A DNA stretch of 64,000 nt, taken from NCBI RefSeq assembly GCF_002112505.1, contig NZ_NEHW01000001.1, positions 372,001 through 436,000 on the forward strand. The letters run 5' to 3'. Origin of the DNA: Pseudomonas sp. R28(2017). Lineage in GTDB: Bacteria; Pseudomonadota; Gammaproteobacteria; Pseudomonadales; Pseudomonadaceae. The position numbers and the translations under genes were made by a program. The notes beneath the pieces were generated by a model that had not been told where the DNA came from, made no database searches, and was given only the letters and a program-made list of their open reading frames with translations. Shown in pieces: positions 50,266 to 59,727 of the stretch; within the stretch, counting starts at the first letter, position 1, and each line of letters starts with the position of its first letter.

Positions 50266-51201
50266 TCAGAACAACCAGCGGTACAGCACGTAAGCCACCA
50301 CCACCGCCAGCACCGGTCGCAGGATGCGGTAGGCCTTGGGGTTGGCACGCTTGAACTGCTTCACGCGGGTGCTGATCTTGTTGCTGAAACGCTTGCTCCA
50401 GGCATAGGCCTGGTTGATCCCGCCCACACGCTCGTCATCGGTGTTCTGCGGCGCGGTGGCGCGGCCGAGGAACGCACTGACCTTGCGGTTGATGCGGGTC
50501 ATCAGCGGGCTGCTCAGCGGGCGCTCGATGTCACAGAACAGGATCACCCGGGTCACGTCGGTTTCGTTCTTCACCCAGTGCACGTAAGTCTCGTCGAACA
50601 TCACGTCCTCGCCATCGCGCCAGGCGTATTCCTCACCATCGACGTAGATGCGGCAGGCGTCGGAGTTTGGGGTCGACAGGCCCAGGTGGTAGCGCAGCGA
50701 GCCGGCAAACGGGTCGCGGTGCGGGTTCAGGTGGCTGCCACCGGGCAGCAGGGCGAACATCGCACCCTTGACGTTGGGAATGCTGCTGACCAGCTCGACG
50801 GTTTTCGGGCACAGGGCTTCGGCAGACGGCAGCGGTTTGTCGTACCACTTCAGGTAAAAGCGCTTCCAGCCTTTCTTGAAGAACGAGCCGAAGCCGGCGT
50901 CGTTGTCCTTTTCGGCGGCACGGATGTACCCCTCGTCGAACAGGCGCATGGCCTCCTCGCGGATCACCTGCCAGTTGTCCTTGAGCACGTCCAGCTCGGG
51001 GAAGCGCTGGCGGTCCAGGTAAGGCCTGGACGGCACGCCGGAGAACAGGTACATCAGGCTGTTATAAGGGGCAAACAGCGCCGAATGGTTGACGAACTGG
51101 CGCAGTACCGGCAGGCGCGCCTTGCCGCGCAGGTGCACGTAGAGCACGCTGCCGAAGAACACCAGCAGCACACCTGCCTTGGCGAGGAAGGAAAAGGTCA
51201 T
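50266..51201 (-). CDS. lpxO: Aspartyl/asparaginyl beta-hydroxylase-like protein (LpxO)
   Basis: A 311-residue Fe(II)/2-oxoglutarate dioxygenase anchored by an N-terminal hydrophobic segment (residues 5-22), with a second one at the very C-terminus. The metal triad is His161 and Asp163 ('SHLNPHRDPF') with His208 ('DETYVHWVKN'). This matches LpxO, which 2-hydroxylates the secondary acyl chains of lipid A on the cytoplasmic side. 'ccaaggagtgatgc' is the Shine-Dalgarno. An alternative peptide substrate cannot be excluded. Confidence 0.86.
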   Translation of the reverse strand: MTFSFLAKAGVLLVFFGSVLYVHLRGKARLPVLRQFVNHSALFAPYNSLMYLFSGVPSRPYLDRQRFPELDVLKDNWQVIREEAMRLFDEGYIRAAEKDNDAGFGSFFKKGWKRFYLKWYDKPLPSAEALCPKTVELVSSIPNVKGAMFALLPGGSHLNPHRDPFAGSLRYHLGLSTPNSDACRIYVDGEEYAWRDGEDVMFDETYVHWVKNETDVTRVILFCDIERPLSSPLMTRINRKVSAFLGRATAPQNTDDERVGGINQAYAWSKRFSNKISTRVKQFKRANPKAYRILRPVLAVVVAYVLYRWLF

Positions 51202-51373
51202 GCATCACTCCTTGGATAGGACGCAGGCCAGCGCTGCCTGCTCCCAGAAAAATCATCCGGCCATCATAAACCCATCCCGCCCCGGTAAAAACAACCTGGG
51301 CGGGATCTCACTCATGAAGATTTTGCAATAAACCAGGCCGCCGAATGTTGCGCCGGATCAGCGGCAAGGCTGA

Positions 51374-52348
51374 TTACTGCTGGTTTTCCTGCTCGCTGAA
51401 CAGGTCACTGAACAGCATGCTGGACAGGTAACGCTCGCCCGAGTCGGGCAGGATTACGACGATGGTCTTACCTTGCATTTCCGGCTTCTCGGCCAGGCGC
51501 ACCGCGGCGGCCATGGCCGCGCCACAGGAAATGCCGCAGAGGATGCCTTCTTCCTGCATCAGGCGAATGGCCATGGCCTTGGACTCTTCGTCGGTCACGG
51601 TCTCGACCTGGTCGACGATCGACAGGTCGAGGTTTTTCGGTACGAAACCGGCGCCAATACCCTGGATCTTGTGCGGGCTGGGCTTGAGTTCTTCGCCGGC
51701 CAGGGTCTGGCTGATCAGCGGCGAAGCCACCGGCTCGACCGCCACCGACAGGATCGACTTGCCCTGGGTGTGCTTGATGTAGCGCGACACGCCGGTAATG
51801 GTGCCGCCGGTGCCAACGCCGGCAACCAGCACGTCGACCGCGCCGTCGGTGTCGTTCCAGATCTCCGGCCCGGTGGTCTTTTCGTGGATCGCCGGGTTGG
51901 CCGGGTTCTCGAACTGCCCCGGCAGGAAGTACTGGGCAGGGTCGGAGGCGACGATTTCGTTGGCTTTCTCGATGGCGCCCTTCATGCCCTTGGCCGGCTC
52001 AGTCAGCACTAGTTCTGCCCCCAGCGCCTTGAGCACCTTGCGTCGCTCGAGGCTCATCGACGCCGGCATGGTCAGGATCAGCTTGTAGCCACGGCCGGCG
52101 GCGACGAACGCCAGGCCGATACCGGTGTTGCCCGACGTCGGCTCGACGATGGTCATGCCCGGCTTGAGCTTGCCGTTGCTCTCGGCGTCCCAGACCATGT
52201 TCGCGCCGATCCGGCACTTGACCGAGTAGCCCGGGTTGCGCCCTTCGATCTTGGCCAGGATGGTCACCCCACGCGGGGCAATGCGGTTGATCTGCACCAG
52301 CGGCGTGTTGCCGATGGAGTGGGCGTTGTCTGCAAAGATACGGCTCAT
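51374..52348 (-). CDS. cysK: Cysteine synthase A
   Basis: A 324-residue O-acetylserine sulfhydrylase. The PLP Lys is Lys44 in '[14 protein letters not shown]', the substrate loop is TSGNTG (71-76), and the phosphate loop is '[10 protein letters not shown]'. The C-terminal '[18 protein letters not shown]' is typical of CysK rather than CysM. The ATG at 52348, with 'caaggaccctgcc' in front, is preferred over one 18 bases upstream. It stands alone. Confidence 0.94.
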   Translation of the reverse strand: MSRIFADNAHSIGNTPLVQINRIAPRGVTILAKIEGRNPGYSVKCRIGANMVWDAESNGKLKPGMTIVEPTSGNTGIGLAFVAAGRGYKLILTMPASMSLERRKVLKALGAELVLTEPAKGMKGAIEKANEIVASDPAQYFLPGQFENPANPAIHEKTTGPEIWNDTDGAVDVLVAGVGTGGTITGVSRYIKHTQGKSILSVAVEPVASPLISQTLAGEELKPSPHKIQGIGAGFVPKNLDLSIVDQVETVTDEESKAMAIRLMQEEGILCGISCGAAMAAAVRLAEKPEMQGKTIVVILPDSGERYLSSMLFSDLFSEQENQQ

Positions 52349-52483
52349 GGCAGGGTCCTTGAACATGAGAAGAAGCAGGGAAAGACTTAAAGGGTAAGCC
52401 TGCCCCGGTGGCCAGTAAAGCCTGTTCGAACTCCCAGGCTTTGCCTGCGGTCAACCGTGCAACCCGCCGCGGAGAGCCCCGTA

Positions 52484-53557
52484 ATGAAAGCTCGCTATCG
52501 CTGGCCGCTGATTGGCCTGGCCAGCCTGATCGTGCTGCTGGTGGCCTTGCAGCTGGCCCTGCCCTACCTGGTACGCGATTACCTGAACGACAAGCTTGCC
52601 CACATGGGCGAGTACCGCGGCCAAGTGGCCGACGTCGATTTGGCCTGGTGGCGCGGCGCCTACCAGATCAATGGCCTGAAGATCGTCAAGACCACCGGCA
52701 AGTTGCCGGTGCCGCTGCTGGACGCGCCGTTGATCGACCTGTCGGTGAGCTGGCATGCACTGATCTACGACAAGGCCGTGGTGGCCAAGGTGACCTTCAG
52801 GCGCCCCGAGCTCAACTTCGTCGACGGTGGCAGCAAGCAGGCCTCGCAGACCGGTCGGGGCACCGACTGGCGGCAGCAGCTGGAGAAACTGCTGCCGATC
52901 ACCCTCAACGAAGTGCAGATCGAAAATGGCACGCTGACCTTTCGCAACTTCACCTCCAAGCCACCGGTCGACCTCAAGGCCACGCAACTCGAAGCCAACA
53001 TCCGCAACCTGACCAACGTGCGCGACGAAAAGGGCCGGCGCGATGCCAGCTTCGACGCCAGCGCCCTGCTGCTGGGCGATGCCAAGGTCGAGAGCCGCGC
53101 CACCTTCGACCCGTTCAGTGATTTCGACGATTTCGAGTTCCGCCTGCGCGCCACCGGCATCGAACTGCGCAAGCTCAACGATTTTTCCAGCGCCTACGGC
53201 AAGTTCGACTTCAATGCCGGGCACGGCGACCTGGTCATCGAGGCCCAGGCCGAAGACGGCCGGCTGCATGGCTACATCAAGCCGTTACTGCGCGATGTCG
53301 ACGTGTTCGACTGGCAGCAGGACGTGGAGAACAAGAACAAGAACCTCTTCCGCTCGATCTGGGAAGCACTGGTGGGGGCCAGCGAGACAGTGCTGAAGAA
53401 CCAGCCGAAAAACCAGTTCGCCACCCGCGTGGAGCTCAGCGGTAGCGTGCATCAACAGAACATCAGCGCCTTCGAAGCGTTTCTGCAGATTCTGCGCAAC
53501 GGCTTCATCCAGGCATTCAATGCACGCTACGAGCAGCCACCACCCAAGTCCGACTGA
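52484..53557 (+). CDS. DUF748 (AsmA-like) envelope protein
   Basis: A 357-residue protein with one N-terminal transmembrane segment ('LIGLASLIVLLVALQLALPY') and a periplasmic DUF748 domain ('KVTFRRPELNFVDGG', 'LTFRNFTSKPPVDLKATQLE'). DUF748 belongs to the AsmA-like repetitive beta-groove group linked to lipid transport between membranes. 'cggagagccccgta' sets the ATG at 52484. It is divergent from cysK. Confidence 0.85.
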   Translation: MKARYRWPLIGLASLIVLLVALQLALPYLVRDYLNDKLAHMGEYRGQVADVDLAWWRGAYQINGLKIVKTTGKLPVPLLDAPLIDLSVSWHALIYDKAVVAKVTFRRPELNFVDGGSKQASQTGRGTDWRQQLEKLLPITLNEVQIENGTLTFRNFTSKPPVDLKATQLEANIRNLTNVRDEKGRRDASFDASALLLGDAKVESRATFDPFSDFDDFEFRLRATGIELRKLNDFSSAYGKFDFNAGHGDLVIEAQAEDGRLHGYIKPLLRDVDVFDWQQDVENKNKNLFRSIWEALVGASETVLKNQPKNQFATRVELSGSVHQQNISAFEAFLQILRNGFIQAFNARYEQPPPKSD

Positions 53558-53656
53558 GCAGGCGTGACGAGCCATTCAGGGACTGAATACCCGGTCTGCG
53601 TTTCCAGCTGCTGAGGCCCGCGTTATAGTCGGTGGCAAATCACAAACATGTGTTGT

Positions 53657-53750
53657 CTGTACTGGCCTCTTCGCGGGCAAGCCCGCTCCCACAGCATCAC
53701 CACAGGCTTGAATTCTGTGGAGCGGGCTTGCCCGCGAAGAGGCCGGCACC
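53657..53750. repeat. REPIN
   Basis: Inverted REP pair between the DUF748 gene and the MoxR-like gene. One flank has lost bases ('ctgtggagcggg' instead of 'ctgtgggagcggg'). Confidence 0.85.
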
Positions 53751-53773
53751 GGCACCCCGCAGAGGAATAAACC

Positions 53774-54619
53774 ATGAAGTTCGAAGGCACCCGCGACTAC
53801 GTCGCCACAGACGACCTGAAACTGGCGGTCAACGCGGCCATCACCCTCGAACGCCCCCTGTTGGTCAAGGGCGAGCCCGGCACCGGCAAGACCATGCTCG
53901 CCGAGCAGCTCGCCGCCTCGTTCGGCGCACGCCTGATCACCTGGCACATCAAGTCCACCACCAAGGCCCACCAGGGCCTGTACGAGTACGACGCGGTCAG
54001 CCGCCTGCGCGACTCGCAGCTGGGTGTGGACAAGGTCCACGACGTGCGCAACTACCTGAAGAAAGGCAAGCTGTGGGAGGCCTTCGAGGCCGACGAGCGG
54101 GTGATCCTGCTGATCGACGAGATCGACAAGGCCGACATCGAGTTCCCCAACGACCTGCTGCAGGAACTCGACAAGATGGAGTTCTACGTCTACGAAATCG
54201 ACGAGACCATCAAGGCCAGGCAGCGCCCGATCATCATCATTACCTCCAACAACGAAAAAGAGCTGCCCGACGCCTTCCTGCGCCGCTGCTTCTTCCACTA
54301 CATCGCCTTCCCCGACCGCGCCACCCTGCAGCAGATCGTCGACGTGCACTACCCGAACATCAGCCAGTCGCTGGTCAGCGAGGCACTGGATGTGTTCTTC
54401 GACGTGCGCAAGGTGCCGGGCCTGAAGAAAAAGCCCTCCACTTCCGAACTGGTCGACTGGCTCAAGCTGCTGATGGCCGACAACATCGGCGAAGCCGTGC
54501 TGCGCGAACGCGACCCGACCAAGGCCATCCCGCCGCTGGCAGGTGCCCTGGTGAAGAACGAGCAGGACGTGACGCTGCTCGAGCGCCTGGCTTTCATGAG
54601 CCGGCGCGGCAACCGCTGA
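53774..54619 (+). CDS. MoxR-family AAA+ ATPase
   Basis: A 281-residue AAA+ protein: Walker A GEPGTGKT (33-40), Walker B 'VILLIDEIDKAD' (110-121), sensor 1 in 'IIITSNNEKELPDAFLRRCF'. MoxR ATPases act with VWA proteins as chaperones for metalloenzyme or complex assembly. The VWA partner follows 13 bases downstream. 'agaggaataaacc' is the Shine-Dalgarno. The client is unknown. Confidence 0.92.
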   Translation: MKFEGTRDYVATDDLKLAVNAAITLERPLLVKGEPGTGKTMLAEQLAASFGARLITWHIKSTTKAHQGLYEYDAVSRLRDSQLGVDKVHDVRNYLKKGKLWEAFEADERVILLIDEIDKADIEFPNDLLQELDKMEFYVYEIDETIKARQRPIIIITSNNEKELPDAFLRRCFFHYIAFPDRATLQQIVDVHYPNISQSLVSEALDVFFDVRKVPGLKKKPSTSELVDWLKLLMADNIGEAVLRERDPTKAIPPLAGALVKNEQDVTLLERLAFMSRRGNR

Positions 54620-54632
54620 CAGGAGCCGGGCC

Positions 54633-55811
54633 ATGCTGCTCAACCTGTTCAATGAAATGCGCGCGGCCAAGGTGCCGGTATCGGTGCGCGAATTGCTCGA
54701 CCTGCACCACGCCTTGCAGAAAGGCGTGGTGTTCGCCGACATGGACGCGTTCTACTACCTGGCCCGCGCCATCCTGGTGAAGGACGAGCGCCACTTCGAC
54801 AAGTTCGACCGCGCCTTCGCCGCCTACTTCAAGGGCCTGGAAAACCTCGACCAGCACATCGAGGCGCTGATCCCCGATGAATGGCTGCGCAAGGAGTTCG
54901 AGCGCTCGCTCACCGACGAGGAACGCGCACAGATCCAGTCGCTGGGCGGCCTGGACAAGCTCATCGAGGAATTCAAGAAGCGCCTCGAAGAACAGAAGGA
55001 GCGCCACGCCGGCGGCAACAAGTGGATCGGCACCGGCGGCACCAGCCCGTTCGGCTCGGGCGGTTTCAACCCCGAAGGCATCCGCGTCGGCGAGGCCGGC
55101 AAGCGCCAGGGCAAGGCGGTCAAGGTCTGGGACCAGCGCGAGTACAAAAACCTCGACGACCAGGTCGAACTGGGCACGCGCAACATCAAACTGGCCCTGC
55201 GCCGCCTGCGCAAGTTCGCCCGCGAAGGCGCCGCTGAAGAGCTGGACATCGACGGTACCATCGACCACACCGCACGTGACGCCGGGCTGCTGAACATCCA
55301 GATGCGCCCGGAGCGGCGCAACACGGTGAAACTGCTGTTGCTGTTCGACATCGGCGGCTCGATGGACGCCCACGTCAAAGTCTGCGAAGAGCTGTTCTCG
55401 GCCTGCAAGACCGAGTTCAAGCACCTGGAGTACTACTACTTCCACAACTGCGTTTATGAGTCGGTGTGGAAGAACAACCTGCGCCGTACGTCAGAACGCT
55501 TCTCCACCTTCGACCTGCTGCACAAGTACGGCGATGATTACAAGGTGGTGTTTGTCGGCGATGCGGCCATGGCGCCCTACGAGATCACCCAACCGGGTGG
55601 CAGCGTGGAGCACTGGAACGAAGAAGCCGGGTATGTGTGGATTCAGCGCTTCATGGAGAAATTCAAGAAAGTCATCTGGATCAACCCTTATCCGAAGCAG
55701 GCCTGGGATTACACGGCATCGACGCATCTGGTGCGGGATCTGATCGAGGACAAGATGTATCCGCTGACCTTGCAGGGGTTGGAGGAAGGCATGCGTTACC
55801 TGTCCAAGTGA
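54633..55811 (+). CDS. VWA/CoxE-like protein
   Basis: A 392-residue protein with a helical N-terminal half, a Gly-rich stretch 'IGTGGTSPFGSGGFNPEG', and a C-terminal von Willebrand A domain whose MIDAS begins 'LLFDIGGSMDAHVK'. The usual DxSxS reads DxGxS here, as is common in the CoxE/YehP-like group. It pairs with the MoxR ATPase just upstream, probably in one transcript. Substrate or client unknown. Confidence 0.9.
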   Translation: MLLNLFNEMRAAKVPVSVRELLDLHHALQKGVVFADMDAFYYLARAILVKDERHFDKFDRAFAAYFKGLENLDQHIEALIPDEWLRKEFERSLTDEERAQIQSLGGLDKLIEEFKKRLEEQKERHAGGNKWIGTGGTSPFGSGGFNPEGIRVGEAGKRQGKAVKVWDQREYKNLDDQVELGTRNIKLALRRLRKFAREGAAEELDIDGTIDHTARDAGLLNIQMRPERRNTVKLLLLFDIGGSMDAHVKVCEELFSACKTEFKHLEYYYFHNCVYESVWKNNLRRTSERFSTFDLLHKYGDDYKVVFVGDAAMAPYEITQPGGSVEHWNEEAGYVWIQRFMEKFKKVIWINPYPKQAWDYTASTHLVRDLIEDKMYPLTLQGLEEGMRYLSK

Positions 55812-55816
55812 TTTTG

Positions 55817-55919
55817 CCGGTACCGGCCTCTTCGCGGGCTCGCCCGCTCCCACAGGTCCCCCGCAGGCCCAAAGGTTTGCGCGATACCTGTGGGAGCGGG
55901 CGAGCCCGCGAAAGAGCCA
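55817..55919. repeat. REPIN
   Basis: Inverted REP pair whose altered centres are exactly complementary ('gcgggctcgcccgc' and 'gcgggcgagcccgc'), between the convergent VWA and pxpC genes. Confidence 0.88.
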
Positions 55920-55925
55920 GCGGCC

Positions 55926-56843
55926 TTACAACCAACGGTCCAGGTAACGCTGCTGCTCCCGCCAGGCCTCGTCCTGCACCACCGCCCGGAACCGCACCAC
56001 CGCCCCTGGCATGCACTGCGACAGCTGCGCCAACGCCAACGGCGTCAACGCCCCCAAGCGTGGATAACCGCCGATGGTCTGCCGATCGTTGAGCAGCACG
56101 ATCGGCTGCCCGTCAGGTGGCACCTGAACCGCCCCCAGCGGAATCCCTTCGGAAATCATTGGTGTCCCCTGGTAGACCAACTCAGGCCCCAACAGGCGGA
56201 TACCCATTCGGTCAGCGCGGCTGTCCAGCGTCCAGTCACGGTTGAACGCCTCGAACAGGCTGGTCCCGCTGAAGTCACCGATCTGCGCGCCCATCACCAG
56301 GTCGAGCACAGGTTTTTGAGCATAGCCCGGACGCAAGGTCGCTGGCACCTCGCGCAGGGCCGGTGAATCGCCAACAAACGTCAGGCTCTGGCCTTTCTCA
56401 AGTGCCTTGCCTCGCCCATCGATACCACCCAACTCCTCACGCACGACCGTGGCGCAGCTGCCCAGCACACCCTCACCGAGAAACCCGCCCGGCGCTGCCA
56501 GATACGCCCGCACCCCTTGCTTTGGCTGCTTCAGGGTCAAACGCTGCCCTTTGACCAGCTTGAAGCTGCGCCATGGCAGCAGTGGCAGATCATCCACCCG
56601 CGCCTCCAGGTCTGCCCCGGCCAGCGCCAGCACGCAATCCTGCTCCGCCACCAGGGTAAAACCACCCAGCGCCACCTCGACCACGGGCGCTCCCAGCGGG
56701 TTACCCAACAGCCAGTTGGCCCAATGCATCGCCACCCAATCCAGCGCGCCACCCTGGGTCACACCCAGGTGGCGCACGCCAAAACGCCCGGCGTCCTGCA
56801 ACTGGCACAAGGCGGTGCTGGCCTCGATCTTCAACTGCTTCAT
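55926..56843 (-). CDS. pxpC: 5-oxoprolinase subunit PxpC
   Basis: A 305-residue protein of the KipA/biotin-dependent carboxyltransferase-like family: 'LCQLQDAGRFGVRHLGVTQG' at the start, 'FLGEGVLGSCATVVREELGG' in the middle, 'DRMGIRLLGPELVY' and 'VLLNDRQTIGGYPRLG' at the end. With PxpA and PxpB it forms the ATP-dependent 5-oxoprolinase that opens pyroglutamate to glutamate. It overlaps pxpB by four bases (ATGA). Confidence 0.93.
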   Translation of the reverse strand: MKQLKIEASTALCQLQDAGRFGVRHLGVTQGGALDWVAMHWANWLLGNPLGAPVVEVALGGFTLVAEQDCVLALAGADLEARVDDLPLLPWRSFKLVKGQRLTLKQPKQGVRAYLAAPGGFLGEGVLGSCATVVREELGGIDGRGKALEKGQSLTFVGDSPALREVPATLRPGYAQKPVLDLVMGAQIGDFSGTSLFEAFNRDWTLDSRADRMGIRLLGPELVYQGTPMISEGIPLGAVQVPPDGQPIVLLNDRQTIGGYPRLGALTPLALAQLSQCMPGAVVRFRAVVQDEAWREQQRYLDRWL

Positions 56844-57526
56844 GCCTGCACCTCCACATCACCGCCCAAGGCCACGAATTCGGCCCGCGACACCGCCACG
56901 AAGCGCACCCGGTCGCCCGGCTGCAGCAGGCTGTAGCCCTCACGTTCGCGGTCGAACAGGCGCACCGGCGTGCGCCCGATCAGGTTCCAGCCACCTGGCG
57001 ACACCGCCGGGTAAGCCGCCGTCTGGCGTTCGGCGATGCCGACACTGCCGGCCGCCACGCGCTTGCGCGGGGTGCTCAGGCGCGGGCTGGCCAGGCGCTC
57101 GTCGACCAGCCCCATGAAGCCGAAGCCAGGGGCGAAGCCAAGCGCGAACACCGGGTAGTCGCGTTCGCTGTGCAGGCGGATCACCTCGGCTTCGCTGAGC
57201 CCGCTGCGTGCCGCCAGCACGGGCAGTTCCGGGCCGACGCTGGCGTCGTACCACACCGGGATTTCATGGCGCCGCCCAGCGCTGCCGATATCTGGCTGCA
57301 AGCCGTCCAGCGCCTGGCCGACAAGCGCCCTCGCCTCGCCTGGCGGCAGGTCAGATTGCAGCATCAACGTGGTGTAGGACGGCACCAGATCCACCAGGTG
57401 CACGCCGAACGCCGCGCTCAGGCGTTGGCTGGCGGCCAGTATCCACGGCATGTTGGCCTCGTCGATACGGTCGAACAGGCGCACCATCAGGCTGTCGATG
57501 GCCACGGCTTCGATACGCAGCTTCAT
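56840..57526 (-). CDS. pxpB: 5-oxoprolinase subunit PxpB
   Basis: A 228-residue KipI-like subunit: '[20 protein letters not shown]', '[20 protein letters not shown]' and '[20 protein letters not shown]' are characteristic. It overlaps both neighbours by ATGA junctions, so the three subunits are translationally coupled. Confidence 0.94.
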   Translation of the reverse strand: MKLRIEAVAIDSLMVRLFDRIDEANMPWILAASQRLSAAFGVHLVDLVPSYTTLMLQSDLPPGEARALVGQALDGLQPDIGSAGRRHEIPVWYDASVGPELPVLAARSGLSEAEVIRLHSERDYPVFALGFAPGFGFMGLVDERLASPRLSTPRKRVAAGSVGIAERQTAAYPAVSPGGWNLIGRTPVRLFDREREGYSLLQPGDRVRFVAVSRAEFVALGGDVEVQA

Positions 57527-58302
57527 CGCGCCTCCAGCGCATCAAGGGCCTGGCGGATCTGCCGCACGGCCGCCACCGAACTGTCGTTGTCGCCATGCAC
57601 GCAGACAGTGCTGGCTGCCAGCTTCAGCGCGCTGCCATCATCCGCCACCAGTGTTTCGCCACGGGCCAGGCGCAGGGCCTGCTCGACCACCCGCGCCGGG
57701 TCATGGTGCACCGCGCCCGGCAGGCGCCGCGAGACCAGGTGGCCGCTGGCGGTGTAGGCGCGGTCGGCGAAGGCTTCGAACCACAGCGGCACGCCGATTT
57801 CATCGCCCAGGGCCTGGGCCGCACTATTGTCGGCAGTGGCCATGAGCATCAGCGGCAGGCCGCTACCATAGGCCGCCACGGCTTCCAGCACGGTGCGCAG
57901 CTTGAGCGGGTCGGCCATCATGTCGTTGTACAACGCGCCGTGTGGCTTCACATAGGCCACGCGGCCGCCGAGCACCTTGCAGATGCCGTCCAGGGCGCCG
58001 ATCTGGTAATGCAGCAGGTCGCGGATTTCTTCAGGGCTGCAGGCCATGGAGCGGCGGCCGAAGCCAACCAGGTCCGGATAGGCCGGATGGGCGCCGATGG
58101 TCACGCCGTGTTCCAGCGCCATGGCCACGGTGCGGCGCATGATGCTCGGGTCACCGGCGTGGTAGCCGCAGGCGATGTTGGCGCAGTCGATATAGGGCAT
58201 CACCTCGGCATCCAGGCCCATGCGCCAGCTGCCGTAACTCTCGCCCATGTCGCAATTGAGTAGCAGGGGTTTCACCTGACGTGCTCCCGTGTCGATGTTC
58301 AT
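57523..58302 (-). CDS. pxpA: 5-oxoprolinase subunit PxpA (LamB/YcsF family)
   Basis: A 259-residue protein: '[20 protein letters not shown]' opens the fold, '[20 protein letters not shown]' and '[20 protein letters not shown]' follow. This is the catalytic-type subunit of 5-oxoprolinase. The ATG at 58302 lies nine bases after the MFS stop; a GTG at 58275 with 'gggagcacgtcag' in front is an alternative start. Confidence 0.93.
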   Translation of the reverse strand: MNIDTGARQVKPLLLNCDMGESYGSWRMGLDAEVMPYIDCANIACGYHAGDPSIMRRTVAMALEHGVTIGAHPAYPDLVGFGRRSMACSPEEIRDLLHYQIGALDGICKVLGGRVAYVKPHGALYNDMMADPLKLRTVLEAVAAYGSGLPLMLMATADNSAAQALGDEIGVPLWFEAFADRAYTASGHLVSRRLPGAVHHDPARVVEQALRLARGETLVADDGSALKLAASTVCVHGDNDSSVAAVRQIRQALDALEAR

Positions 58303-58311
58303 AGGCCTACC

Positions 58312-59598
58312 TTAGCGCGCCTGAAGTTGTTTGCCGCGTGTTTCCGGCAGGCTCAGCGCCGCCACGATCACCACGCCATACGACACCGCCGAGAACACGC
58401 CGATGCCCAGGCCCAGGGGAATCTTCTCGCCGAGCAGGCCGATCAGCAGCGGGAACAGGGCGGCGATGACCTTGCCGATGTTGTAGCAGAAGCCCTGCCC
58501 CGAGCCACGTACCCGGGTCGGGAACAGTTCGGTGAGGAACGCGCCCATGCCGCTGAAGATGCCCGAGGCGAAGAAGCCCAGCGGGAATCCGAGCCACAAC
58601 ATCACGCCATCGCTGACCGGCATCTGCGTGTACAACAGCACGATGATGAACGAGCCCACAGCGAACAGGATGAAGTTCTTCTTGCGCCCCAGCAGGTCGG
58701 ACAGGTACGCGCTGACCACATACCCGATGTACGAACCGACGATCACCATCGCCAGGTAGCCGCCGGTACCGAGCACGCTCAGGCCGCGCTCGTTCTTGAG
58801 GAACGTCGGCAGCCACGAAGTGATGGCGTAGTAGCCACCCAACGCACCGGTGGTCAGCAACGAGGCGCGCACGGTGGTCCAGAGCATGCCGGGGGCGAAA
58901 ATCTCGTAGAAATGCGACGGCGCTTCGGCGCTTTCCCCGGCTTTGGCCTGGCGATACACCTCCGGGTCCTTGACCAGCCGGCGGACGAAGATCACGAAGA
59001 TCGCCGGCACCAGGCCCAGCAGGAACAGCGCGCGCCAAGCTTGCTCCGGCGGCAACCAGGAGAACAGCAGCGCATACAGGATCGCCGTCAGGCCCCAACC
59101 AATGGCCCAGCCCGACTGCACCATGCCCACGGCCTTGCCGCGGTCCTGGGCACGGATGACCTCACCGATCAGCACCGCGCCGGCGGTCCATTCACCGCCG
59201 AAACCGAAGCCCATGAGGGTGCGGGCGATCAGCAGTTGTTCATAGTTCTGGGCAAAGCCGCAGAGGAAGGTGAAGAAGGCGAACCACAGTACCGTCAGCT
59301 GCAGGGTGCGCACGCGGCCAATGCGGTCGGAGAGGATGCCGGCGACCCAGCCACCGACGGCCGAGGCGATCAGCGTGCTGGTGTGGATCAGCCCGGCTTC
59401 GGCGGTGCTGATGCCCCACAGCATGATCAGTGTCGGGATGACGAAGCTGAGCATCTGCGTGTCCATGCCGTCCAGGCCATAGCCGATCTTGCAGCTCCAG
59501 AACGTGCGGCGTTGCTGTTGGTCGATGTCGCGGTACCAGGCGAACGGCCCGGTCGAAGGAGGGGATTGCACCTGCTGCTGCACGCCGCTTGGGTTCAT
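58312..59598 (-). CDS. MFS transporter of the 5-oxoprolinase operon
   Basis: A 428-residue major-facilitator protein with about 12 transmembrane segments. 'DGMDTQMLSFVIPTLIMLWG' is TM1, and the loop 'GILSDRIGRVRTLQLTV' carries the conserved GxxxDRxGR motif. It belongs to the metabolite:H+ symporter kind often serving carboxylates. Being first in an operon with pxpABC, it may import 5-oxoproline or a related acid. ATG at 59598 ('MNPSGVQQQ') is chosen; a longer frame reads across the LysR gene antisense. Confidence 0.88.
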   Translation of the reverse strand: MNPSGVQQQVQSPPSTGPFAWYRDIDQQQRRTFWSCKIGYGLDGMDTQMLSFVIPTLIMLWGISTAEAGLIHTSTLIASAVGGWVAGILSDRIGRVRTLQLTVLWFAFFTFLCGFAQNYEQLLIARTLMGFGFGGEWTAGAVLIGEVIRAQDRGKAVGMVQSGWAIGWGLTAILYALLFSWLPPEQAWRALFLLGLVPAIFVIFVRRLVKDPEVYRQAKAGESAEAPSHFYEIFAPGMLWTTVRASLLTTGALGGYYAITSWLPTFLKNERGLSVLGTGGYLAMVIVGSYIGYVVSAYLSDLLGRKKNFILFAVGSFIIVLLYTQMPVSDGVMLWLGFPLGFFASGIFSGMGAFLTELFPTRVRGSGQGFCYNIGKVIAALFPLLIGLLGEKIPLGLGIGVFSAVSYGVVIVAALSLPETRGKQLQAR

Positions 59599-59727
59599 GC
59601 TTGCCTCGGCTTGTTGGTATTGTTTTATGGGCGACGTCGGGCGTCGCGGCCTGAGTGCCATGTTCAGAGCCCGTGCCGCCTGAGTCCAACGAGAAAAACC
59701 GCCGGTCTGGAACAAGAAAAACTGATC

